Position numbers and translations under genes: made by a program. A stretch of 55,960 bases of DNA from Rubrivivax sp. (GTDB taxonomy: Bacteria > Pseudomonadota > Gammaproteobacteria > Burkholderiales > Burkholderiaceae_C), in contig JALHPY010000008.1 in assembly GCA_022842305.1 (NCBI GenBank), positions 1 to 55,960 of the forward strand, in the 5' to 3' direction. Every line of letters starts with the position of its first letter. Positions within the stretch are counted from its first letter, which is position 1. Below, in pieces: positions 18,901-25,220 of this stretch. Below the pieces are notes generated by a model. The model was not told the origin of the DNA and did not search any database. It saw only the letters and a program-made list of their open reading frames with translations.

Positions 18901-20995
18901 TGATGAGGGCCGAGCCGGGCGCCGTGAGCGTGACGCTGCCCGCCAGCGTGCCACTGCCCTGGGCGTTGCCGATGGTGCCGCCGGCCAGCAGGATGCTGTT
19001 GCCCACCGTGGCGCCGTTGTCGATGTCCAGGCCGTTGGCGCCGACGCTGATGGTGCCGATGCCGGCCGTGGCGTCGACGCCCGAGACGCTGAGCGTGCCG
19101 CCGGCCACGGTGGTGCCGCCGTGCGTGTTGGCACCCGTCAGTCGCAGCGTGCCGGCGCCCGCCTTGGTCAGCGGCGAGGTGCCGAAGATGATGCCGTCGA
19201 CGACCGAGGTGCCGGTGCTCAGCGTCCAGGTGCTGCCCACGCTCAACTGCACGTCACCGGTGATCGACAGCGTCCCGGCCGTCAGGTTGGCCTGCACCAG
19301 GTTCGCCACGCTGCTGCCGTTGCTGTTGATCGTGAGCGTGCCGGTGCCGGCATTCAGCGGCGCACCGATCAGCACCGAGCCCGTGCCGGTGGCCGAGCCA
19401 CCAGGGTCATTGGCCGACAGCACGATGCCGCCGCCGGCGTTGATGGCGCTGAACAGGTCGATGTTGCCGCCCGCCTGCAGCGTCAGGCTGCCGGCGCCGG
19501 TGATCGGCGTGACGCCCGCGCTGAAGGTGATGTCGGAGCCGGCCTGCAGCAGCACGTTGCCGCCGGCCAGTAGCAGGCTCACCGCGTCCGAGGTGATGAC
19601 GCTGGTGCTGGTCAGGAAGTCGGCGAACAGCAGCGTGGGCGTGTTCAGGTCCACGCCCGGCGTGTTGCCGCTGAGGTTGGGCTCGGCCTGCTGGATGACG
19701 ATGAAGGCCGGGTCCAGCAGCAGGCTGCCGTACTGGCCTGCGGGGGCGGACAGATCGGCCGTGCCGGCGTAGTCCAGCACCTGCTTGCCCGAGACCTCGG
19801 CAAAGCCGCCGTCACCGCCCGCAGCGCCGCCGCGCGCGCTGATGTGGCCCTGGAAGCGCGTGCCACCGTCGGCCCAGACGATGACCTGGCCGCCATCGCC
19901 GCTGCCCTGCGCGTCGGCGCGCAACTGCGCCCCGGCGGCGATGCCCACGCGCTGGGCGTTGGGCAGACTGGCGTCCTGGCCCTGCAGGCCACCGCCCACG
20001 CGGATGCGACCACCGCCCGTGGCACCCGAGGCATCGACCTCGGCGCCGCCCAGCAGGCCCACCTGGCGCCCCAGCAGCGTGATGTCGCCGCCCTTGCCGG
20101 CCGCGCCCAGCGCGCTGGTGCGGCTGGCTGCGCCCAGCAGCAGGGTGTCGGTGGCCTGCAGCCGGATGCGGCCCTGGGCGTCGACCTGCAGCGCATCCAC
20201 CTGCACCAGGCCCTGCTGGTTGACGATGCCGCCGTAGATGTCGACCACGCCGCCGGCCGCGGCCAGGCGGCCCAGGTTGAGCACCTCACCGGCCGGCACG
20301 TCCACGCGCACCGCCAGATTGGGCAGGCCGGTGTCGACCAGCTCGACGCTGCGCGCAGCGGCCAGCGTGGCCTGGCCGCCGGGGGTCTGGATGTCGCCGC
20401 TGTTGTCCACGCGGCTGCCCAGCAGCACGACCTGCCCGCCGAAGCTGGTGTGCAGCGCGCCCTGGTTGTGCACGCCGGCGCTGTCGCCGGCCGATGCGTT
20501 GAAGCGGTGGCGGCCAGCCAGGAAATCGTTGTCGCCCAGGCGCAGCGTGCTGGCCACCAGGCCGGCCACGTCGACGCGCGCGTTGGCGCCGAAGAGCACG
20601 CCGTTGGGGTTGAGCAGCCAGACCTGGCCGTTGCTGCCCAGGCGGCCCAGGATGTGGCTGGGATCCTGCCCGGTGACGCGATTGAGCACCTTGCTCGCCG
20701 CCGAGGCCTGGTCGAAGTAGACGCTGTTGCCGCTGCCGATGGAAAAGCTCTGCCAGTTGAGGATGGCGCCGGCGCTGTTGCGCACGGTCATGGCCGAGCC
20801 CTGCGTGGCCACCTGGGCCTGGCCGTGCACCACCTGCAGCCCACCGGGCAACGCCCCGGTCTGGGCCTGCAGCGCCAGCGGGCCGGCCAGCAGCCAGGCG
20901 CCGGCCAGGGCGTGGGCCAGCGGCCGCAGGCGGGTGTTCAGGCCCGGACGGACAGGGCGTGGGGCAGTGCGGACGTGGGGGGCCGGGACGCGCAT
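12902..20995 (-). CDS. TpsA exoprotein: haemagglutinin secretion domain, repeats, C-terminal caspase
   Basis: 2697 aa. ATG 20995 follows GGAG. Long N-terminal signal (LRPLAHALAGAWLLAGPLALQAQ), then the TPS/haemagglutination domain (LPGGLQVVHGQA..., VWLLNPNGVLFGANARVDVAGLVAST) that directs export by TpsB. The middle is a beta-helix of autotransporter-type PATR repeats (GTGTLILSGANTYPGATVV type, about seven clear copies) and Gly/Thr/Ser-rich segments, then YDG/MBG modules (VSKVYDNS, ADKVYDGG). The last 250 residues are a caspase fold: LALLIGVNRYAD, VIVYYAGHG with His2531, LVSDSCYSG with Cys2583, then VVVMSSGG and HSVFAWHLMRAL. Both catalytic residues are present, so a secreted or surface-displayed cysteine protease is plausible. 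The gene follows tpsB on the same strand. Confidence 0.9.
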   Translation of the reverse strand: MRVPAPHVRTAPRPVRPGLNTRLRPLAHALAGAWLLAGPLALQAQTGALPGGLQVVHGQAQVATQGSAMTVRNSAGAILNWQSFSIGSGNSVYFDQASAASKVLNRVTGQDPSHILGRLGSNGQVWLLNPNGVLFGANARVDVAGLVASTLRLGDNDFLAGRHRFNASAGDSAGVHNQGALHTSFGGQVVLLGSRVDNSGDIQTPGGQATLAAARSVELVDTGLPNLAVRVDVPAGEVLNLGRLAAAGGVVDIYGGIVNQQGLVQVDALQVDAQGRIRLQATDTLLLGAASRTSALGAAGKGGDITLLGRQVGLLGGAEVDASGATGGGRIRVGGGLQGQDASLPNAQRVGIAAGAQLRADAQGSGDGGQVIVWADGGTRFQGHISARGGAAGGDGGFAEVSGKQVLDYAGTADLSAPAGQYGSLLLDPAFIVIQQAEPNLSGNTPGVDLNTPTLLFADFLTSTSVITSDAVSLLLAGGNVLLQAGSDITFSAGVTPITGAGSLTLQAGGNIDLFSAINAGGGIVLSANDPGGSATGTGSVLIGAPLNAGTGTLTINSNGSSVANLVQANLTAGTLSITGDVQLSVGSTWTLSTGTSVVDGIIFGTSPLTKAGAGTLRLTGANTHGGTTVAGGTLSVSGVDATAGIGTISVGANGLDIDNGATVGNSILLAGGTIGNAQGSGTLAGSVTLTAPGSALISVGTGLTVNGQISGAFDLSAIGGNVTLAGSNVYTGGTTVTAGTLSVSGVNAFMGSGIVSVSAGAQFNVDNGANLGNAVAVSAGTLGNSVGTGTLTGTVAITGNTSVASNGGGLSVSGVVGGTGSLTKIGAGSVTLSGSNTYTGATDANAGTLQLQGGAAIPDGSVVTLAGGASLALQASETIGALAGVAGTSVALGANTLTTGGNNTSTSFDGVISGPGTGASLVKAGTGTFTLAGANTYFDLTSVTAGTLVAASGSALGSVAGATTVASGATLEINNVNIGGEALSLTGTGAGGVGALVGTGTASAGGAVTLGGGTSIGGTGTLTLSGTLATAVGGGFGLTKSGTGTLILSGANTYPGATVVNAGTLVAGSATALGTVAAGTTVASGATLELNSVNIGTEALSLAGAGVGGVGALVATGTPSAGGAVTLTADSTIGGGGTLALGGVVGGTFGLTKAGAGTLTLAGAPTYTGATTINAGTLATAAANLLPDTSVVSVASGATLQIGGSDTLASLAVAGTLAGTGTLTAISAVALNGGTVGANVNLGPINSSGNSLLAGTSAGGLTVSSGTLTLASANRLIAAPDVTLAAGSTLALGGNESFGSLAGAGTVNLGTGTLSTGVSGASSSFAGNVVGSGSLVKAGTGTFTVTGTLAQIGTTTVDAGSLTVDSTNTLSSLILNGGEFAGTGDVAVTGAFLAIGGPANLVGSGSFNTLGSSTVAMSTVGGVLGVNKPWLNSGNLSIGDDDRIVLGLPVAGISSLTNLAGGTLILASSDATPLGSGAGTTSVNNAGTLLQGLAGAHAVAVTNFDNSGTVLVLAGTLGLNANVTQGGLIDVAAGSTLDLAGNLVNNGTISGSGSVVLAGGSGTLSNQGTLSPGAPGGVGTLNVGGNLALGAGTLQVELGGTAPGSFDQLAVTGNATLGGALTATLAGTYVPANADFMPIVTATGTASGTFAALTLPAGFSPGYNLAAGEAARLIFAAGPATRVFSNAAGNLDWGTPANWGGSLPGAADSALISAGFAVQHGSGIDTVADLTVSSANALNVSGGSLTVLGNTALDGSFTVSGAGAATLAGGVTGAGSVAVQAGTLLLNGASTLASANLSGGTLGGSGSLTVTSSFTRSVLAQVDPNFSSISLTQTTGDLAPGSLIAGTVTLSALDPGATLRIDDGIDSSSTLNASAAGALQVAPGGSLTSIGDMQLSAGTLALEGPVDGRSLQLSGANGVQFAPGAALLATVGVGDAIVINAGSGPFVNNAGAGVLNVTGAARWLVWSADPLADTVGGLAGAFRQYNATFGVSTPAAAGNGLLYSLAPVLTAGLQGTVSKVYDNSVAATLLPANYAVGGALAIDSVVLNNPGAGSYTSAGTGNAPKDVGSGKTVTVPGVTATATDTGTGIPVFGYQFSGTASGAVGSITPLALSLAGAAVAGAAVADKVYDGGTVASFSSLGSVTPLGADVVSVGGAASASFGDANVGVGKLVGLSGLTLIGADAANYTLALPVGVNASITPATLTYTAAPVTAAAGQPVPGLGGSVVGFVAGETLVGATTGTLAWTTPASNASPAGSYAILGGGLAATNYVFIQAAGNATALTLQGTALSAVVADLATAATLVGFNNALLSVQIPLAMSTPVAGRVLDATPAFAPAGDSGGGAPVFGSINLSQLPRADVQSLLAARDGYKKKVLAGGLYKLEQDPALADVRACRSEAELSSGNCIITEQLKQEIEVIAARAAAARAGTTAKPLAKARKPGQRKVKQAVLPRIERKLALLIGVNRYADKAVPQLEGAVPDVRAVRALLETRLGYETQVLEDASRESIVRAFNKLALEADADDSVIVYYAGHGVVVPINGVDTGFWLPSDVDAGEPRSWLANADIARMVAAIGSRQLMLVSDSCYSGTLAGNERVQVVQGGDAGRLLDRRAVVVMSSGGNEPVADEGREGHSVFAWHLMRALEGLDQWQPGSNLFERVRAGVVKDFPQTPQYGASRAAGHQGDTDYVFERRELDTATP
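17512..18213 (-). repeat. Tandem 351-bp (117-aa) duplication inside tpsA
   Basis: Two adjacent copies, about 351 bp apart, encode the module ASGATLE(I/L)N.VNIG.EALSL.G.G.GGVGALV.TGT.SAGGAVTL followed by a PATR motif. The shift was measured between equivalent GCGCTGG positions at 17631 and 17982. The borders given are approximate. Smaller, more diverged repeats continue on both sides (about 16900-19200). Confidence 0.7.
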
Positions 20996-21054
20996 CGGAA
21001 TTCTCCTGCCGGGGGCCGGCGCGGCGCGCGTGGCGCGGCGCCGCGCCCAGGCCA

Positions 21055-22689
21055 TCAATGGTTGTAGATCAGGCCCAGGTGCAGGCGGCCGGCGCCCTTG
21101 CGCGTGCTGACGCCTTCGTTCAGGGCCATGGCCAGGTCGGCGCGCAGCTGCAGTTGCGGCCAGCCCAGGCGCAGGCCCAGGCCCAGCGCACCCAGGCGGC
21201 ATTCGCTGCTGCCGGCGCGGCAGGCGTCGTCCTGGCGGTTGCCCACCCAGCCGGCATCGGCAAAGGCCAGCGCGCGAAGTTCACCGCCGCGCAGCCAGGC
21301 CGCGCCTTCGCCCAGGCGCAGGCTTTGCGCCTCGAGCGTGAGCTGCAGGCCGGAATCGCCGGCAAATTCGCGCTCTTCGAAGCCGCGCACCGACCAGGCG
21401 CCGCCGATGCCGAACATCTCGCCCGGCACCAGCGCGCGCGCCGCGTACTGGCCGTTGGCGCGCAGACTGATCGAGCCCCAGTCCTCGACCGGCAAGCCCA
21501 CTTGCGCGCTGGCGCGCAGGGCGGTGTAGTAGCGCCGGCTGCCCGGGCGCACGGCGTCGAAGTCGGCCTGGGCCGCATGCTGGCCGCCCAGCGCCAGGTT
21601 GCCGTGCAGGCCGATGCTGAAGCCCAGCCGGGTTTCGGCCACGGTCTGCGCGCTGTAGGTCAGGCTGGCCGGCTGCAGCGCCACGCTGGCGCCGGCCGCG
21701 CCGCAGGCGCCCTGCGGCAGGCCGGCGATGGAGCAGCTGTTGCGGTACTCGCGCCATTCGACGCCGACCAGCAGGCGCTGGTCGAGGTTGTCGATGCGCG
21801 GCAGGTAGACGTTGGCGCGCAGCCCGGCCACCGTGCCCTGGCCCGAGAACGCCAGCTCGCCGGCCTGCGTGGCCACCTTGCCGGCGTCGACGTCGGACCA
21901 GGCGCCATAGGCGTCCAGCGCCAGCGCGCGGCCGTAGAAGGGCACGCGCCAGTTGGCGCTGATCACGTTCACCGAGGCCGGATCTTCGGGCGCGGTCTGC
22001 CATTCGGCGGCCAGCACCTGGTCGGTGCCGAAGAGATCGGCGTGCTGCCAGCCGAAGGCGGCACGCCAGCGGCCGTTCTCGCGCCCGCCGGTGTTGTCCA
22101 GGCGCGCGCTCAGGCGCTGCACCGGCTGTTCGACCACCGCCACCTTGGCCGCGACGCTGCCCGGCTCGGTGCCCGGCTGCAGCAGCACCTGCAGTGTCTT
22201 GGCCGGGTTCTCGTTGGCCATCTGGATCTGCGCGTCGATGATGCGCACGTTGGGCGTGCGCCCGGTGGTCAGCGCCGGCACGCTGGCCAGCAGGTTGTCA
22301 CGCTTGAAGTGCGCGCCTTCCTCGACGTCGATGCGCGTGAGCCGGCCCTCGACCACGCGGATGCGCAGCACGCCGTCCTTGGGCTCTTGCTCGGGCAGGA
22401 AGGCCACCACGCCACCGTAGCCGGCGCGGCGGTACAGGTCCTGCACCACAGCGGCGGCCTCTTTGAGCCGCGGCAAGGCCAGCGCGCCCTTGTAGGGCTG
22501 CAGGCGCTCATCGATCAAGGCCGGTGGCAGCAGGCTGTTGCCCAGCACCTCCCAGGCACGCACTTCCACGGTGGCAGCAGGTGACGCGGGCGCTGGGGTC
22601 TGGGCCCGCAGCGCGGCAGACGCCAACAGCAACGCGGCTGCCAGCGCCCAGGCGGCCGGGGCAGCCCCGGATCTGAAGTATCTGTACAA
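21055..22689 (-). CDS. TpsB outer-membrane transporter (ShlB/FhaC/HecB family)
   Basis: 544 aa. Start is TTG at 22689 with GGGAG seven bases upstream. Signal peptide (ALAAALLLASAALRAQ), then POTRA-type periplasmic domains (residues about 40-190: VEVRAWEVLGNSLLPP, LYRRAGYGGVVAFLPEQ, VVEGRLTRIDVEEG) and a 16-strand barrel. The conserved loop-6 motif is present as SVRGFEER, and the C-terminus ends in an aromatic outer-membrane signature (LHLGLIYNH). It recognises the TPS domain of the exoprotein encoded immediately downstream (59 bp after its stop) and threads it through the outer membrane: type Vb secretion. Confidence 0.94.
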   Translation of the reverse strand: MYRYFRSGAAPAAWALAAALLLASAALRAQTPAPASPAATVEVRAWEVLGNSLLPPALIDERLQPYKGALALPRLKEAAAVVQDLYRRAGYGGVVAFLPEQEPKDGVLRIRVVEGRLTRIDVEEGAHFKRDNLLASVPALTTGRTPNVRIIDAQIQMANENPAKTLQVLLQPGTEPGSVAAKVAVVEQPVQRLSARLDNTGGRENGRWRAAFGWQHADLFGTDQVLAAEWQTAPEDPASVNVISANWRVPFYGRALALDAYGAWSDVDAGKVATQAGELAFSGQGTVAGLRANVYLPRIDNLDQRLLVGVEWREYRNSCSIAGLPQGACGAAGASVALQPASLTYSAQTVAETRLGFSIGLHGNLALGGQHAAQADFDAVRPGSRRYYTALRASAQVGLPVEDWGSISLRANGQYAARALVPGEMFGIGGAWSVRGFEEREFAGDSGLQLTLEAQSLRLGEGAAWLRGGELRALAFADAGWVGNRQDDACRAGSSECRLGALGLGLRLGWPQLQLRADLAMALNEGVSTRKGAGRLHLGLIYNH

Positions 22690-22797
22690 GGCTGGACTCC
22701 CTCCGACGGGCGGGCACTATCGTTTCAGGTGCGGCCGCGCTTGGCAAGGCGGGCGGCGGCCTAGACTGCAAGCAGGCGTTGCCCGCAGCGCCCCACG

Positions 22798-23691
22798 TCA
22801 ACTGGCCTGGGGTCGCACCTGCGCGGCCGCGGCGACGGCGGCGGTGACTTCCTTGCGGTAGCGGTTGAGCTCTTGCACGCTGGCGAAGCTGCGTTCGAGC
22901 AGCAGACTCATGTTGTGCAGGATGCGCTCGACCACCTTGCCTTCCCAGACGGCGTCGAACTGGATCTGCTTGTCCAGCCATTGCTCCAGCCATTGCGGGT
23001 CGGGCAGGCGGCTCTGGATGGTGTCGCGCGGGAACAGGTTGGCGTTGACGTGCAGGTTGGTCGGGTGCAGCGCCTGCGCCGTGCGCCGCGCGCTGGCCAT
23101 GAGCACGCCGATCTTGGCGAACGCGGCGCGCGCCTCGTCGCCGAAGCGCACCATGGCGCGCTTCATGTAGCGCAGGTAGGCGCCGCCGTGGCGTGCTTCG
23201 TCGCGCGCCAGGGTCTCGTAGATGACGCGGATCACGGGCTCGGTGTGCCACTCGGCAGCGCGGCGATACCAGTGGTTGAGACGGATCTCGCCGCAGAAGT
23301 GCAGCATCAGCGTCTCGAGCGCCGGAGCCGGGTCGAACTCAAAGCGGATGGCGTGCAGTTCGGCTTCGGTCGGCACCAGGTCGGGGCGGAAGCGGCGCAG
23401 GTATTCCATCAGCACCAGCGCGTGCTTCTGCTCTTCGAAGAACCACACGCTCATGAAGGCCGAAAAGTCGCTGTCGTCGCGGTTGTCGCGCAGAAACATC
23501 TCGGTGGCCGGCAACGCCGCCCATTCGGTGATGGCGTTCATCTTCACCGTCTGCGCCTGCTCTTCGGACAGCAGGGCGGCGTCGAAACGCTCCCAGGGGA
23601 TGTCGGTATCCATGTTCCAGCGCACCGCTTCGAGCTGCTTGAACAGCTCTGGGTAGAGCATGGTCGTGGGCGCGGGCGGGGTGGATTCCAT
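22798..23691 (-). CDS. Ferritin-like / acyl-ACP desaturase-like di-iron protein
   Basis: 297 aa, all-helical. Di-iron ligands are visible: the pair FFEEQKH and LARDEARH matches the EENRH and DEKRH motifs of soluble acyl-ACP desaturases, with further Glu residues in helices before each (TEWAALPATEMF, FCGEIRLNHWY). An oxygen-activating carboxylate-bridged iron site is therefore likely; fatty-acyl chains are the probable substrate by family. It starts 35 bp after the CarH-type regulator gene on the same strand, so light-dependent control is plausible. The ATG at 23691 has only a weak ribosome site; a second ATG lies at 23661. Confidence 0.8.
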   Translation of the reverse strand: MESTPPAPTTMLYPELFKQLEAVRWNMDTDIPWERFDAALLSEEQAQTVKMNAITEWAALPATEMFLRDNRDDSDFSAFMSVWFFEEQKHALVLMEYLRRFRPDLVPTEAELHAIRFEFDPAPALETLMLHFCGEIRLNHWYRRAAEWHTEPVIRVIYETLARDEARHGGAYLRYMKRAMVRFGDEARAAFAKIGVLMASARRTAQALHPTNLHVNANLFPRDTIQSRLPDPQWLEQWLDKQIQFDAVWEGKVVERILHNMSLLLERSFASVQELNRYRKEVTAAVAAAAQVRPQAS

Positions 23692-23726
23692 GCCCGGATT
23701 CTAGGCAGTTGGTCGCGTCGCGCCAG

Positions 23727-24659
23727 TCAGACTTGCCCGCGCCAGCGCCGCAGGGCGGCCGGTACCTGCTCGACGCCGTGAAAGACCTCGACGCCAGCAA
23801 TGGGACGCCGCTGCAGCACCGGCACCGTGCCGCCGGCCCACAGGCCCACGCGCGGCGGCAGCTTGGCGCGCAGTTCGGCCAGGCCGTCGTGGATGGGGTT
23901 GGGCCCCATGGCGCCGGTGAAGCTGAGCGCCACGATGTCGGCATCCACGGCCACGGCCGCCTGCACCAGGTCCCAGGGCGGCGTCTGCGCACCCAGCGAC
24001 ACGCAGTGGCAGCCTTCCAGCGCCAGCACGATCTCGGCCATCAGCAGCCCCAGCTGGTGCTGCTCGCCGGGCAGGGTGGACAGCAGCACGCGCGGCCGGC
24101 CCTGCGCCAGCGGCGGCAGCATGACCAGCGCGTGGCGCAGCACGTTCTGCGCGACTTCGGTGAACAGGTGTTCCTCGAAGACCTCCATCTGGCCGCGCAT
24201 CCAGGCATCGCCCACGGCACTGGCCAGGGGCGAGACCACGTCGGCGGCGAAGCGCGAAAGGCCGGCATCGGCCAGCAGGCGCTGCAGCGCGGCGCGCAGG
24301 CCGACGACGTCGTGCGCGCGGATGAGCTGCAGCAGCGCGCCGATGGCGCCGTCGTCCGCCACGGCCGCGGGCGCGCGCGGCGGCTGGTCGACGGTCTGCT
24401 CGGCCAGCTCGCGCAGGCTTTCCAGCGCCAGCGGCACGATGCGGCCCGGCCGGTGCCCTGCATCCAGCAGGCGACGCACGATGCGCAGCTTTTCCACCTG
24501 TCGGAAAGGGTAGGCGCGCTCGCCCAGGGCGTCGCGCTCGGGCGCGGGGAAGCCGTAGCGGCGCTCCCAGACGCGCAAGGTGTCCTTGCTCAGGCCGGTG
24601 TCGCGCTCCACGGCGGCGATGGACAGCGTGATGGGTGGGGAGACGGTCGGTTCGGTCAT
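23727..24659 (-). CDS. CarH/LitR-type B12-dependent light-sensing MerR repressor
   Basis: 310 aa. N-terminal MerR helix-turn-helix (SIAAVERDTGLSKDTLRVWERRYGFP, residues 13-38), a four-helix bundle, and a C-terminal cobalamin-binding Rossmann domain. The photoreceptor motif W-x9-EH is exact (Trp153, Glu163, His164), and the lower-ligand motif ExHxxG is present (EQHQLG, His201). In CarH these bind adenosylcobalamin; light breaks the Co-C bond, the tetramer falls apart and target promoters are freed. The gene is divergent from a lipid-modifying operon (25221-32108), the usual target set of LitR proteins, with operator-like palindromes between. Confidence 0.92.
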   Translation of the reverse strand: MTEPTVSPPITLSIAAVERDTGLSKDTLRVWERRYGFPAPERDALGERAYPFRQVEKLRIVRRLLDAGHRPGRIVPLALESLRELAEQTVDQPPRAPAAVADDGAIGALLQLIRAHDVVGLRAALQRLLADAGLSRFAADVVSPLASAVGDAWMRGQMEVFEEHLFTEVAQNVLRHALVMLPPLAQGRPRVLLSTLPGEQHQLGLLMAEIVLALEGCHCVSLGAQTPPWDLVQAAVAVDADIVALSFTGAMGPNPIHDGLAELRAKLPPRVGLWAGGTVPVLQRRPIAGVEVFHGVEQVPAALRRWRGQV

Positions 24660-24838
24660 GACGGCAGCGCCGGGCGTTGGCCGACCCGGTGCTCTATGAA
24701 GAGCGCGTTCATCTAACGTCTGAATTTAAGGGATTTACCCCCGCCCTGCCCTGCGCCGCAATGCCGCACCCCGGCTGAAAACTGGTGGAAACCCTCCCCC
24801 TAGTTCAGCGCCTTCGTGCTCGATCTTTATGTCTCACA

Positions 24839-24850
24839 TACCGCACGGTA
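24839..24850. promoter_or_regulatory. Palindrome TACCG-CA-CGGTA
   Basis: Perfect 5-bp arms, seven bases upstream of the second palindrome, in the -35 region of the predicted rightward promoter. Possible second half of a CarH-type operator array. Confidence 0.35.
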
Positions 24851-24856
24851 TTTTTT

Positions 24857-24872
24857 GTGACTGTATAGTCAC
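24857..24872 (+). promoter_or_regulatory. Promoter -10 inside a GTGACT-GTAT-AGTCAC operator
   Basis: Perfect 6-bp palindrome whose centre forms TATAGT (24864-24869), a good sigma-70 -10 hexamer facing the operon at 25221. A repressor bound here would cover the -10. The neighbouring CarH-type gene is the obvious candidate; no clear -35 is seen, as is common for regulated promoters. Confidence 0.45.
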
Positions 24873-24930
24873 GAACCTGAGAGCAGGCCACCGCCCCGCC
24901 TGCCTGACCCACCAGACCCGGGAGCACGGC

Positions 24931-25047
24931 ATGTTTGACAGCACCTTATTGCCAGCGACGTTTCTTTACAGGCCGCGCAGGGCGCACTCGGAACTTTCGT
25001 CCGCTGGCGCCCTCAGAGTCAGCAGTTCAGCCTGCTTTCGGGGCTGA
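24931..25047 (+). CDS. Candidate 38-aa leader peptide
   Basis: ATG at 24931 with GGGAG six bases upstream. Reads MFDSTLLPATFLYRPRRA... to ...SSSACFRG and stops at 25045-25047. It has no known domain and is not obviously membrane or secreted. Its last codons and stop lie inside the first hairpin of the leader (25025-25049), so ribosomes finishing it would alter the RNA fold ahead of the operon. The coding claim rests only on the ribosome site and the layout. Confidence 0.35.
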   Translation: MFDSTLLPATFLYRPRRAHSELSSAGALRVSSSACFRG

Positions 25048-25095
25048 ACGATGAAAGTTTCCCTGTCGTGCGGTCGGCCTGAACGTCAGGCTGAA
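25025..25095 (+). promoter_or_regulatory. Competing RNA hairpins (attenuator-like)
   Basis: Segment 1 GTTCAGCC (25025-25032) pairs perfectly with segment 2 GGCTGAAC (25042-25049). Segment 3 GCCTGA (25077-25082) pairs with segment 4 TCAGGC (25086-25091). In addition TTCAGCCTG (25026-25034) can pair over 9 bp with CAGGCTGAA (25087-25095), which excludes both local stems. Confidence 0.45.
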
Positions 25096-25146
25096 ATCCC
25101 GGAGCGCTTCTCCTCCTCCTCCCTCCCTCCCTCGTTCGCTCCGGGG

Positions 25147-25167
25147 CGCCGCACGGCGGTCTTTTTT
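25147..25167 (+). terminator. Terminator in the leader of the light operon
   Basis: CGCCG-CA-CGGCG followed by GT, C and six Ts (25162-25167). It lies in the sense direction 54 bp before the first gene, so it would end a short leader RNA unless bypassed. The stem is short with a tight loop, so efficiency is uncertain. Confidence 0.45.
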
Positions 25168-25220
25168 CCCAGGGCCGCTGCCGCCAGCGGTGGCCCGCTG
25201 ACAGCCGGCGGAGGCGCGTC

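Larger units (their letters stand above)
24660..25220 (+). other. Divergent regulatory region and long leader of the light operon
   Basis: 561 bp without an intact conventional gene. From left to right: AT-richer promoter sequence, two palindromes (24839-24850 and 24857-24872), a short open frame with a good ribosome site (24931-25047), competing hairpins (25025-25095), a pyrimidine tract of CTCCT/CCTC units (about 25103-25136), a terminator (25147-25167), then the GGAGG of the first operon gene. An unsupported frame ending at 25081 also reads protein-like but has no start. Confidence 0.6.

Noticed and set aside
16900-19300. Regular repeats that could suggest a CRISPR-like array
   Set aside because: The units are coding (PATR-type repeats), differ in length and sequence, and lie inside one uninterrupted frame.
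16502-19573. Very long open frame (about 1000 codons) antisense to tpsA, with others at 12552-16706 and 12959-15889
   Set aside because: These are shadows of the repetitive, GC-rich tpsA gene; their products are Ala/Arg/Gly/Gln-rich repeats with no domain, ribosome site or signal.
25100-25140. Pyrimidine-rich CTCCT/CCTC tract as a phase-variable repeat
   Set aside because: The units are irregular and lie outside any coding frame; nothing shows that length changes would alter a start.
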